Assembly: GCA_021774335.1 (NCBI GenBank)
Contig: JAJFJD010000046.1
Coordinates: forward strand, 278,109 to 342,108
Origin: Alphaproteobacteria bacterium
GTDB lineage: Bacteria; Pseudomonadota; Alphaproteobacteria; UBA8366
Direction: 5' to 3'
Length of the DNA: 64,000 nucleotides
The position numbers and the translations under genes were made by a program. Within the stretch, counting starts at the first letter, position 1; every line of letters begins with the position of its first letter. Of this stretch, positions 42,693 through 51,917 are shown piece by piece. A model generated the notes under the pieces. That model saw nothing but the letters and a program-made list of their open reading frames with translations. It was not told where the DNA came from and did not search any database.

Positions 42693-43481
42693 ATGGCCGA
42701 CCCCAAAACCGTCATCGTATCCGGCGGCACTTATGGCATCGGCCGCGGCATCGTGCTCGATCTCGCACGGCGCGGATGGAATGTCGTGGGCTTCGGGTTG
42801 GACGGCAAACAAGCCGGCAGCGCCGCCGACAACGGCATCGACGGAACGCGCGCGGCGCTGGCCGCCGAAAGCCTCAAGGCCGACGTGATCGAAGCCGATG
42901 TCGCGGAGGCCGGCGCGGTGGCCGGGGTGGTAGAACATGCGCTGTCACTGCACGGCCGCATCGACGGCGCGGTCAACAACGCGGCGCTGCGGCCGAGCGG
43001 CACGATCCTGGAAACCGACGAAGCCACCTTCGACCGCGTCGTCGCGGTGAACCTGAAAGGGCAATTCCTGCTGTGCAAGGCCGTGATCCCGCATATGCGC
43101 GATGCCGGAGGCGGATCGATCGTGAATATCGGTTCCGGCGCGGGCTGGGGTAAACCCGGGATCGCCGCCTACTGCGCCAGCAAGGGTGGCGTCTTCGCGT
43201 TCAGCACCGCGCTCGCCTATGACCACCTGCAGGATCGCGTGCGCGTCAACGTGGTGGTACCGGGGCCACAAACCGCATCCGGCATGGTCGAGGCGATGGC
43301 GAGCAGCGGCAGCAGCAGTGGGTCGCAACCGGTCACGGCGAGCGGCCGGCAAACGCAGCCGCAGGATATCGCCAACGCCGTCGCGTTCTTGTTGTCGGAC
43401 GAAGCGGCCCAAATTTCAGGGACCGTCGTCGACGTCGGCGCCTTCGCGCATCAAGGCGGCGTCGGCCAGCCACGCGTGTAA
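42693..43481 (+). CDS. Short-chain dehydrogenase/reductase
   Basis: VIVSGGTYGIGRGIVLDLARRG; VNNAALRP; YCASKGGV; VNVVVPGP. Confidence 0.9.
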   Translation: MADPKTVIVSGGTYGIGRGIVLDLARRGWNVVGFGLDGKQAGSAADNGIDGTRAALAAESLKADVIEADVAEAGAVAGVVEHALSLHGRIDGAVNNAALRPSGTILETDEATFDRVVAVNLKGQFLLCKAVIPHMRDAGGGSIVNIGSGAGWGKPGIAAYCASKGGVFAFSTALAYDHLQDRVRVNVVVPGPQTASGMVEAMASSGSSSGSQPVTASGRQTQPQDIANAVAFLLSDEAAQISGTVVDVGAFAHQGGVGQPRV

Positions 43482-43596
43482 GCGCGAAAACTATTTCGCG
43501 GCAGGCCCTACCTTCATCGTAATAAATTGGTACAATTGTCACACACCGGTAACGTCGTACTTGCATAATCCGGACGTCAGAACAGGGGACAATTCA

Positions 43597-44643
43597 ATGA
43601 AACCGAAATTAACGTCGAAATTCGGCGTGGGTATCGCGGCGACCATGGCAGCAGTCATGCTGAGCGCTGGTGTCGCCCAGGCCAAATCCGATCTGCTCGT
43701 CTACACGGCGGTGGAAGCGGACGAACTGAAGAAATTCAAGAAAGCGTTCGAGTCCGACTACCCCGATGTGAACATTAAGTGGGTGCGCGACTCCACGGGC
43801 ATCATCACGTCGAAGTTGCTCGCGGAAAAGGACAACCCGAAAGCGGACATCGTCTGGGGCGTCGCCGCGACGAGCCTGTTGCTGCTCAGCAAACACAACT
43901 ATTTCCAAGGCTATGCGCCGAAGGGCGTCGACAAGCTCGACCAAAAATATGTCGATACCAAGAACAACCCACCCCTTTGGGTCGGTCAACGGGCCTGGAT
44001 CGCCTCGATCTGCTACAACACGGTCGAAGGCAAGAAGCACAAGCTGCCCGTGCCCAACACTTGGGACGACCTGACAAAGCCCGTCTACAAGGGCCACGTG
44101 ATCATGCCGAACCCGAACTCGTCGGGCACCGGCTTTCTGGACGTGTCGTCCTGGATCCAGTTGAAGGGCGAGAAGAAAGCGTGGGGTTACATGGACGCGC
44201 TGCACACCAACATCGCGCGCTACACGCATTCCGGCTCCAAGCCGTGCAAGCTCGCCGCCAAGGGTGAAATCCCCATCGGCGTTTCCTTCGCCTATCGCGG
44301 CGCCAAATCCAAGAACCAGGGCGCGCCGCTCGAGGTCGTGGCCCCGGCAGAAGGCGTCGGCTGGGACCTGGAAGCCTTCGGTATCGTGCACAACACAAAG
44401 AACCTGAAAGCCGCAAAGGCGTTGGCCGACTGGTCGGTGACCAAGAAGGCGAACAAGATCTACAACGAGGAATACGCCGTGGTCGCCATGCCGGGCGTTG
44501 CCAAGCCGGTGAAGAATTTCCCGCCGGGCATCGAAGGCAAGATGATCAAGAACGACTTCCAGTGGGCGGCCGCCAACCGGATCCGCATCCTAGACGAATG
44601 GCGTAAGCGCTACGACGGCAAGTCCGAACCGAAGAAGAAGTAG
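43597..44643 (+). CDS. aepX: 2-aminoethylphosphonate-type ABC transporter substrate-binding protein (AepX/PhnS2-like)
   Basis: Signal peptide; LLVYTAVEADELKKFKKAFESDYPDVNIKWVRDSTGIITSKLLAEKDNPKADIVWGVAATSLLLL; C-terminal RILDEWRKRYDGKSEPK resembles the PhnS2 family from memory. Confidence 0.8.
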   Translation: MKPKLTSKFGVGIAATMAAVMLSAGVAQAKSDLLVYTAVEADELKKFKKAFESDYPDVNIKWVRDSTGIITSKLLAEKDNPKADIVWGVAATSLLLLSKHNYFQGYAPKGVDKLDQKYVDTKNNPPLWVGQRAWIASICYNTVEGKKHKLPVPNTWDDLTKPVYKGHVIMPNPNSSGTGFLDVSSWIQLKGEKKAWGYMDALHTNIARYTHSGSKPCKLAAKGEIPIGVSFAYRGAKSKNQGAPLEVVAPAEGVGWDLEAFGIVHNTKNLKAAKALADWSVTKKANKIYNEEYAVVAMPGVAKPVKNFPPGIEGKMIKNDFQWAAANRIRILDEWRKRYDGKSEPKKK

Positions 44644-44666
44644 GACTGGCGTTTCGACAAGATTTG

Positions 44667-44705
44667 GCCGCCCCGGTTTCCGCATGGAGCCGGGGCGGCT
44701 TCTTT
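44667..44705 (+). terminator. Intra-operon rho-independent terminator/attenuator after the binding-protein gene
   Basis: Perfect 10-bp arms GCCGCCCCGG ... CCGGGGCGGC followed by TTCTTT. Confidence 0.78.
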
Positions 44706-44756
44706 AGGCCGATGCTATCGTGTTTCTGATACGATAGTGCTGGGAGGATCGGGCGC

Positions 44757-45857
44757 ATGGACGGCTCAGGCGGCGGCGCGTATCTGCGTATTCGGCATCT
44801 GACGAAGAAATTCGGCGACTTCGTCGCCCTGCAGGATGTCTCCCTCGAAGTCCACGAAGGCGAATTCGTCTGCTTCCTCGGGCCATCGGGCTGCGGCAAG
44901 ACCACGCTGCTGCGGGCGATCGCAGGGCTCGACATCCAAACCTCCGGCACCATCCATCAAGCCGGGGTCGATATCTCCTCCCTGCCGCCCGGCGAACGCG
45001 ACTTCGGGATCGTCTTCCAATCCTACGCCTTGTTCCCGAACCTCACGGTGACGCGCAACATCGCCTACGGCCTGGAAAACAAGAAAAAGTCCCGTGCGGA
45101 GATCGATGAACGTGTCTCTGAACTGATCGACCTCGTCGGGCTCGACGAGCATCGCGACAAATACCCGGCGCAGCTCTCGGGTGGACAACAACAGCGTGTC
45201 GCCCTGGCACGGGCGCTCGCCACGTCGCCGGGTCTCCTGCTGCTGGACGAACCACTGTCGGCGCTGGATGCGAAAGTTCGCGTGCATTTGCGTCACGAGA
45301 TCAAGCAACTGCAGGACAAGATCGGCGTCACCACGATCATGGTGACGCATGACCAGGAAGAAGCCCTGGCAATGGCCGACCGAATCGTCGTGATGAACCA
45401 AGGCTTCATCGAACAGATCAGCACCCCGACCGACGTCTACGCCAAGCCTGTATCGCCTTTCGTCGCGGACTTTATCGGCACCACAAATTTCATCGACGGC
45501 GTGATGACCGCCGACGGCCGAATCTCGGTCGCCGGCGTCACGATCGACGCGAGCGACGACAGCAGCGCCTTTGCCGCCGGCGATAAGGTCACGATCTGCG
45601 TCCGGCCCGAGGACGTGCAGGTAACCGAATCGGCCGACGGCCAAAACGGCAGCTTCGAGGTCACCGTCTCCGACATCGAGTTCCTGGGATCGTTCTATCG
45701 CTGCCATGTCATACCGAAGGGCGGGAACGGAAGCGGCTTCAAGGCGGATCTTTCGGCGAACCACGCGCGCAATTTGCGTCTCGAGGAAGGGCGGATGTTG
45801 TACGCCCTGTTGCCGGCGGAATTCGTGCGCGTCTATGCGTCGGGCGAGACCGAGTAA
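44757..45857 (+). CDS. aepV: ABC transporter ATP-binding protein (AepV/PhnT2-like)
   Basis: Walker A GPSGCGKTTLLRAIAG, LSGGQQQRVALARAL, Walker B LLLLDEPLSALD, C-terminal TOBE-like domain. Confidence 0.85.
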   Translation: MDGSGGGAYLRIRHLTKKFGDFVALQDVSLEVHEGEFVCFLGPSGCGKTTLLRAIAGLDIQTSGTIHQAGVDISSLPPGERDFGIVFQSYALFPNLTVTRNIAYGLENKKKSRAEIDERVSELIDLVGLDEHRDKYPAQLSGGQQQRVALARALATSPGLLLLDEPLSALDAKVRVHLRHEIKQLQDKIGVTTIMVTHDQEEALAMADRIVVMNQGFIEQISTPTDVYAKPVSPFVADFIGTTNFIDGVMTADGRISVAGVTIDASDDSSAFAAGDKVTICVRPEDVQVTESADGQNGSFEVTVSDIEFLGSFYRCHVIPKGGNGSGFKADLSANHARNLRLEEGRMLYALLPAEFVRVYASGETE

Positions 45858-45864
45858 CCGCGGC

Positions 45865-47550
45865 ATGACCGACATCGCCGCCATCAAGCCGAAAGTCAGC
45901 AGCGAAGATTGGATCATGCGCGCAGTTCTGGTCGGGATCGCGCTCTATCTGTTCGTCTCGATCCTGCTACCGCTCTACACGATCCTGTCCAAGAGCTTCA
46001 AAGACGCCGATGGAGCGTTCATCGGTCTGTCGAACTACGCCAATTTCTTTTCGACGCCTTCCTTGTTCTGGTCGATCCAAAACAGCCTGACGGTGACACT
46101 GCTCTGCTGTTTCATCGTCGTGCCGGTCGCCTTCACCTACGCCTATGCCCTGACCCGCACCTGCATGCCGTTTAAAAGCATCTTCAAGGGCGTGGCGCTG
46201 ATCCCGATCCTGATGCCCTCTTTGCTGCCAGCGATCGCACTCGTCTATTTCTTTGGCAATCAGGGGATTATCAAGTCCTGGCTTTTCGGCTACGACATCT
46301 ACGGCCCGATTGGGATTGTGATGGGTGAGTGTTTCTACGTCTTCCCGCATGTCCTGACGATCATGCTGATCGCGATGGCGAATTCCGACGCCAGGCTCTA
46401 CGAGGCCTCGAATGCGCTCGGCGCCAGTAGGATCAAGACCTTCTTCACGGTCACGCTGCCGAGCGTCCGCTACGGCGTCGTGTCCGCCTTCTTCGTCTGT
46501 TTCACGCTGGTGATTACCGATTTCGGCGTGCCGAAGGTCGTCGGCGGCAAGTACAACGTGCTGGCCACCGACATCTATAAACAGGTCGTCGGCCGGCAGG
46601 ACTTCGAAATGGGTGCCGTGGTCAGCATGATCCTGTTGCTGCCCGCCGTGTTGGCTTTCGTCGCAGACCGGATGGTCCAGCGTAAGCAGGTCGCGCTGTT
46701 GTCAGCCCGGGCGGTCCCGTTCCAGCCCAAGCCGAGCCGCACGGGCGATATGGCGATGCTCACCTTCTGCGCCGCGATCGGTTTCATCCTCATATCGGTC
46801 TTGGCGATGGCGGCCTTCGCCTCCTTCGCCAAGTTCTGGCCCTATGACCTGTCGCTGGTCCTGAACCACTACGATTTCGACCTGATGGACGGCGGAAGCT
46901 GGGACGCCTATTTCAACTCCATCGAGTTGGCAGCCTGGACGGCGGTGATCGGCACCGCACTGGTCTTCACCGGCGCCTATCTGGTGGAGAAGAGCAACGG
47001 GTTTCTGGCCGGTCGCGCGGGCATGCAACTCCTCTGCATGGTGCCAATGGCCGTGCCGGGGCTGGTGCTGGGTCTTGCCTATGTCTTCTTCTTCAACGCG
47101 CCGGGTAATCCGCTCGGCTTCCTATATCACACGATGCCGATCCTGGTGATCTGCACGGTGACGCATTTCTACACCGTCTCGCACATGACCGCGATCACCG
47201 CGCTGAAGCAGATGGACGCCGAGTTCGAAAGCGTATCCGCCTCGCTCAAGGTGCCGTTCTACCGCACCTTCATCCGCATCACGGTGCCGGTCTGCCTGCC
47301 CGCGATTCTGGATATCTCGATGTATCTGTTCGTCAATGCGATGACGACGGTGTCGGCGGTCGTGTTCCTGTACTCACCGGACACGGCGCTCGCCTCGGTC
47401 GCGATCCTGAACATGGACGATGCCGGCGACGTCGCCCCGGCAGCGGCAATGGGCATGATGATTGTCGCGACGGCGGCGGCGGTGCGGTTGCTGCACGCGA
47501 TCCTGACCCGCGGCATCCTCGCCCGCACGCAGGCGTGGCGACGGCGCTAG
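45865..47550 (+). CDS. aepW: Fused two-domain ABC transporter permease (AepW/PhnU2-like)
   Basis: About 561 aa, ~12 TM, two permease halves each with an EAA-like loop (YEASNALGASRIKTFFTVTLPSV; FESVSASLKVPFYRTFIRITVPV). Confidence 0.85.
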   Translation: MTDIAAIKPKVSSEDWIMRAVLVGIALYLFVSILLPLYTILSKSFKDADGAFIGLSNYANFFSTPSLFWSIQNSLTVTLLCCFIVVPVAFTYAYALTRTCMPFKSIFKGVALIPILMPSLLPAIALVYFFGNQGIIKSWLFGYDIYGPIGIVMGECFYVFPHVLTIMLIAMANSDARLYEASNALGASRIKTFFTVTLPSVRYGVVSAFFVCFTLVITDFGVPKVVGGKYNVLATDIYKQVVGRQDFEMGAVVSMILLLPAVLAFVADRMVQRKQVALLSARAVPFQPKPSRTGDMAMLTFCAAIGFILISVLAMAAFASFAKFWPYDLSLVLNHYDFDLMDGGSWDAYFNSIELAAWTAVIGTALVFTGAYLVEKSNGFLAGRAGMQLLCMVPMAVPGLVLGLAYVFFFNAPGNPLGFLYHTMPILVICTVTHFYTVSHMTAITALKQMDAEFESVSASLKVPFYRTFIRITVPVCLPAILDISMYLFVNAMTTVSAVVFLYSPDTALASVAILNMDDAGDVAPAAAMGMMIVATAAAVRLLHAILTRGILARTQAWRRR

Positions 47551-47564
47551 GACACGCCGGCCGT

Positions 47565-49451
47565 CTATTTGCGGAGTTGCGGCAAGATGGCGACCGCGGC
47601 CACGCCAAGCGCGATCGGACCCGTCACCGGCGTCGGCGCCAGCAGGGCGATACCCGCACCCGCAGCGAGAACGCGACTCCATGCCGGCATCGTTCGCTTG
47701 AGATATCCCTCGACCGCAATCGACAACAGCACAAGACCGGTCGCAGCACTGATGCAGATCAGTATGATCGGTCCGGTCTCGCCGATCAGCAGAATCTCGT
47801 TCGCGTAGACAAAGGCGAAGGGCAGGATGAAGGCGCCGAGCGAGAGCCGGACGGCAGTGACGGCAATCTTCATCGGATTATCCAGGGCGATGGCCGACGC
47901 CGCATAGGCCGCGACCGCCACCGGCGGCGTCATCGCCGACAGCACCGCGAAATAGAGCAGGAACATATGGCCTGCCATCATGTTGACCTTCAGGTCTTCC
48001 ACCAGCAGCGGCCCGACTAGGACCGCCGCCAGGATGTAGGCGCTCGGCGTCGGCATGCCGAGGCCGAGCACGATGGTGAGTGCTGCCGCGATGACTAAGG
48101 AGAAAAAGAGATCGGCATCCGCGATGAAAAAGATCAGATGCGAGAACTTCGCGGCGAGCCCGGTCATCGTGATGCCGCCGATCACCAATCCCGCGGCCGC
48201 GCAGGCACCGGTCACCGGCACCATGCGCATCGCCGTTTCCGCCAGCGCTTCATAGATCGCGCGCGGCCCCATCCGCGTATCGGCGCGGAACAAGGACACC
48301 AGCACGATCGTGACCGCGCCGAAGGCCGCGACATAGGTCGGCGAATAACCTTCGATGAGGGCCACGACAATGACGATGAGAGGCACCAGGAACAGGCCGC
48401 CGCGTTTCATCGTGTCCCTGAGTTTCGGGATGTCCGACTCCGCAAGCGGCGCCAATCCCATCTTGAGCGATCGCAAATGCACCTGGGTATAGATGCAGAG
48501 GTAGTAAAGCGCTGCCGGCACCAAGCCCGCGATGACGATATCCAAATAATCCAGGTCGGTGAAATCCGCCATGATGAAGGCGGCGGAGCCCATCACCGGC
48601 GGCAGGATGCTGCCGCCGGTCGACGCCGCGACTTCCACGCCGCCCGCCAACCTGCCGGAATAACCGAGCCGTTTCATGATCGGAATGGTGACCGCGCCCG
48701 TCGTCACCACGTCGGATGTCGGGCTGCCGGAAATCGTGCCGTATAGTCCGGACGATACGACGGCGATTTTGGCCGGCCCTCCCGGTGACCGGCCGCTGAT
48801 CGCCGCCGACAGATCGAAAAAGAAATCGCTGCCGCCAGCGCGCGACAGGAAGGTCCCGAACAGCACGAACAGAAACACATAGGTTCCCGCCACCCGTAGC
48901 GGCACGCCGAAAATGCCGTCCGTGGTGAAGACCATAATGTCGATGAAATGCTCGTAGGTGATCAGGCCGTGATTGAGCGGCCCTTCAAACCAGTCGCCAA
49001 ACAGGTTATAGGCGATGAACAGTCCGACCAGCAGCGTCAGCCCCAATCCCACCGTGCGCCGCGTCGCTTCCAACGTCAGCACCCAGACAATGGTCGCGAA
49101 CACCATGTCCCATAGGCTCAGCGGGTCGAGCAGGGTGATCCGGCCCGCGATATCACCGGCATTCACCGCGAAGTAGACACCGGCAACGCCGCTGGCCAGC
49201 GCCATCACGATGTCATAGGCCGGCGGCGCGCGATCCTCATCGACCGCCGTCGCGTTGACCGTCAGGAACACCAACACCAGCATCAGCGTCAGGAAGATGA
49301 TGGTCAAAGCCAGCGCGTCGATCAAAGCGACCGTCGCGGCATAGAGCACCCACACGGTCACGCAGGCCGCATAGGCGGCAATGACGGCCTTCAGCCACCC
49401 GGTCGGTTGCCGGCGTCCTCCGGTCGAAAACGCCACCGTCAGCAATTTCAT
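47565..49451 (-). CDS. TRAP transporter permease, 4TM/12TM (DctQM) fusion protein
   Basis: GSPTSDVVTTGAVTIPIMKRLGYSGRLAGGVEVAASTGGSILPPVMGSAAFIMAD typical of TAXI-associated TRAP fusions. Confidence 0.92.
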   Translation of the reverse strand: MKLLTVAFSTGGRRQPTGWLKAVIAAYAACVTVWVLYAATVALIDALALTIIFLTLMLVLVFLTVNATAVDEDRAPPAYDIVMALASGVAGVYFAVNAGDIAGRITLLDPLSLWDMVFATIVWVLTLEATRRTVGLGLTLLVGLFIAYNLFGDWFEGPLNHGLITYEHFIDIMVFTTDGIFGVPLRVAGTYVFLFVLFGTFLSRAGGSDFFFDLSAAISGRSPGGPAKIAVVSSGLYGTISGSPTSDVVTTGAVTIPIMKRLGYSGRLAGGVEVAASTGGSILPPVMGSAAFIMADFTDLDYLDIVIAGLVPAALYYLCIYTQVHLRSLKMGLAPLAESDIPKLRDTMKRGGLFLVPLIVIVVALIEGYSPTYVAAFGAVTIVLVSLFRADTRMGPRAIYEALAETAMRMVPVTGACAAAGLVIGGITMTGLAAKFSHLIFFIADADLFFSLVIAAALTIVLGLGMPTPSAYILAAVLVGPLLVEDLKVNMMAGHMFLLYFAVLSAMTPPVAVAAYAASAIALDNPMKIAVTAVRLSLGAFILPFAFVYANEILLIGETGPIILICISAATGLVLLSIAVEGYLKRTMPAWSRVLAAGAGIALLAPTPVTGPIALGVAAVAILPQLRK

Positions 49452-49530
49452 CGCACGTAGCCCCGATAGGGTCTCGGCGCCACCGAGGCCGCCGAGATTT
49501 TCAGTTCCGACTAACCCGCGCTCTAAAGGG

Positions 49531-50517
49531 CTATTGGAGGCCAGCCGCCTTGTACGCCTCTGCGGCGCCGGCATGGTAGGGAGTCGACTTGGAACTGGCC
49601 ATCAACTTGGTGTCCAGTTTCTTCATCGCCTTGTGAACGCCCGACAGCTTCTTGGAGTTATCGATCAACGCCTTGGTGAGGTTGAAGGCGTCCTTTTTCG
49701 GCATCGTGTCCAGCGTCACGAGCTGGGCGGACAACGCCACGGTCTTCACGTCGTTGGGCGCCCATTTGTAGGACCCGCCCTTGACCGTGAACCGGCCGAT
49801 CTGCAACTTCTTCGAGACTTTTTCGATCGTTGCATCGGAGACGTTCAGCAGTTTCAACGGCACCGCCTCGCCCGGTTGGCGGATCGAACGATGGCGCACG
49901 AAGATGCCGTTCCCGAAGGAATCGATACGGCGGTCCTTGATCAGGTTGCTCATTTCCTTGGATGCGGCGAACACGACCTGTCCGCCCCAGCCCTCGATAT
50001 CCTTGTAGGAGGCGCCCGCCGCCTTGAACATCTCCTCAATCACCTGCGAGACGACATTGCCGCGCTTGTTCACCGCGATCCGGACCGGCGCCTTTTTCTT
50101 GACGATGTCCTCGATGGAATTGATGCCGTGCTTGTCGGCGAATTCCTTGGTCATCACGAATTGCATCGGCGCCCAATTGTAAAGTACCGCCACGGCGCGC
50201 AGATCATTCGCAGCCTGCTTGAAGGGGCGCTTTCCTTCGAGGGCGAGTTTCGCTTCCACATCATGGACGATAGCGAGTTGGCACTTCTTCGCGCGCAGCA
50301 GCCCAACGTTGGCGAAGCCGCCGCCGGATGTCTGGTAGGTTATGGTCGAGCCCGGATACGCGGCCTTCATTGCGGAATCGACACCGGCACCCAGCAGCGA
50401 CCACAGGCCGCCCGGACTAGCACCGCACAGCGTCAACGTATAATCCTTGGCCTTCGCCGGGGCGCTGATCGCCGCCGCCAGCGCAGCAATCGCCATGAAT
50501 GAGAACAATTTTCTCAT
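49531..50517 (-). CDS. TAXI family TRAP transporter solute-binding subunit
   Basis: Signal peptide MRKLFSFMAIAALAAAISAPAKA then YTLTLCGASPGGLWSLLGAGVDSAMKAAYPGSTITYQTSGGGFANVGLL. Confidence 0.92.
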   Translation of the reverse strand: MRKLFSFMAIAALAAAISAPAKAKDYTLTLCGASPGGLWSLLGAGVDSAMKAAYPGSTITYQTSGGGFANVGLLRAKKCQLAIVHDVEAKLALEGKRPFKQAANDLRAVAVLYNWAPMQFVMTKEFADKHGINSIEDIVKKKAPVRIAVNKRGNVVSQVIEEMFKAAGASYKDIEGWGGQVVFAASKEMSNLIKDRRIDSFGNGIFVRHRSIRQPGEAVPLKLLNVSDATIEKVSKKLQIGRFTVKGGSYKWAPNDVKTVALSAQLVTLDTMPKKDAFNLTKALIDNSKKLSGVHKAMKKLDTKLMASSKSTPYHAGAAEAYKAAGLQ

Positions 50518-50658
50518 CGGAAACTCCCTAGATTTGCGTAATTTATGAAGACTTGTAGGGACAATTAGTACCGTGATCGCAACGGCCGTGCCAACCCCGC
50601 ACTCGACCACGTCGCGCCGCGATAAAACGGCTTTCTTCTCTACTTGTGAGGTACAGCC

Positions 50659-51897
50659 TTGGGACCTAGGCTGAGCGATAACAAGAACACGGACAGCATG
50701 AGGGAACGCAGACGCATGCAACGATCTAGGCTCCCCGCCGGCGGCGCGAATGTCTTTCAGAAAATACGGCAGAAGCGAACCGACGCCCTGGCGCAAGGGT
50801 TGTCGCTGCTCGACCTGTCGATCGGCGAACCGAAGGGTGCGGCGCTGCTCAGCGCGCGGCAGGCCGCCCAAGCCGCGGTGATGAGCGAGGACGAGGCGAT
50901 GCACGCCTACCAATACAACGAAAGCCCGGCGGTGCCCGATTTCTCCCGCCGGTTCGTCACCGCTCACCTTCGCCGCGACCTGTCGGATGCCGCGGTCGAC
51001 TACGTGCCTATCCCGGGCATCAAACCGATCCTCGGCCTGTTGCCGCTGGCCTGCGGCTGCGCGCAGCAGCCGGTGACCGTCGCCACGACGACCAAACCCG
51101 GCTATCCAATCCCCGCGAATTGGTGCGATTACCACGTACATGCGACGCATTACGCCCTGCCGCTGAGTTCGGAGAACGGCTTCCGGTTCTCGACGGCGGA
51201 CATCCAGCCCGGCACCGACCTGATCATGGTCAACTACCCACACAACCCATCCGGCCAGGTCGCTTCCGTGGACTGGCTGCGCGACCTGTGCCAGCACTGC
51301 AGTGATCACGACATCCGGCTATTCAACGATGCGGCCTATTTCGCGCTCAGCCACGACAACGACAGCGCCACCTTGGCGGAGATCGCCATAGACTTTCCCG
51401 ACCTCTCGTGGTGCGAGGCCTATACCGCCGCGAAACTGATCGGCAACGGCACCGGATGGCATGTCGGCGCCATGATCGGATCGCCGGATTTCATCGCGGA
51501 CGTGAAAGAGGTCAAAGGCAAGACCGACGCCGGCTTCGTCGCCCCCATGGCGGCCGGCGTGATCACCGCACTTGAGACCGACCAAGTGAACATCGACGCC
51601 ATGCGCGAGACCTACCGGTCCCGGCTGACACTGCTGATGGACCTGATGAAGGATTGCGGCATGCGGTTGGCGATCGAGCCCAAGGCGGGTTTCTACACCC
51701 TGTGGGAAACCCCGACGCACGCCTTCGGCAAACCAATGCCGGATGCGGAGGCATTCAACTTCGCGATGATTGAAACCGTCGGCGTGGTCGGCGTTCATTT
51801 CCCAGGTTACGTGCGCTACGCGGTTTGCGCCGACGTCGCCGCAATGGCCGATGATCTCCGCGCCGCCTTCGCAAAGGCCAAGGTGACTTACGGCTAG
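50659..51897 (+). CDS. Class I/II PLP-dependent aminotransferase (start uncertain)
   Basis: LDLSIGEP, VNYPHNPSGQV, FNDAAYFALS, TAAKLIGNGTGWHVGAMIG, PGYVRYAVCAD. Confidence 0.88.
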   Translation: MGPRLSDNKNTDSMRERRRMQRSRLPAGGANVFQKIRQKRTDALAQGLSLLDLSIGEPKGAALLSARQAAQAAVMSEDEAMHAYQYNESPAVPDFSRRFVTAHLRRDLSDAAVDYVPIPGIKPILGLLPLACGCAQQPVTVATTTKPGYPIPANWCDYHVHATHYALPLSSENGFRFSTADIQPGTDLIMVNYPHNPSGQVASVDWLRDLCQHCSDHDIRLFNDAAYFALSHDNDSATLAEIAIDFPDLSWCEAYTAAKLIGNGTGWHVGAMIGSPDFIADVKEVKGKTDAGFVAPMAAGVITALETDQVNIDAMRETYRSRLTLLMDLMKDCGMRLAIEPKAGFYTLWETPTHAFGKPMPDAEAFNFAMIETVGVVGVHFPGYVRYAVCADVAAMADDLRAAFAKAKVTYG

Positions 51898-51917
51898 GGC
51901 CGCGATATCACCACAGC

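Noticed and set aside
44766-45917. 383-aa antisense ORF over the ABC ATPase gene
   Set aside because: Shadow ORF; sense frame carries Walker A/B and signature motifs.
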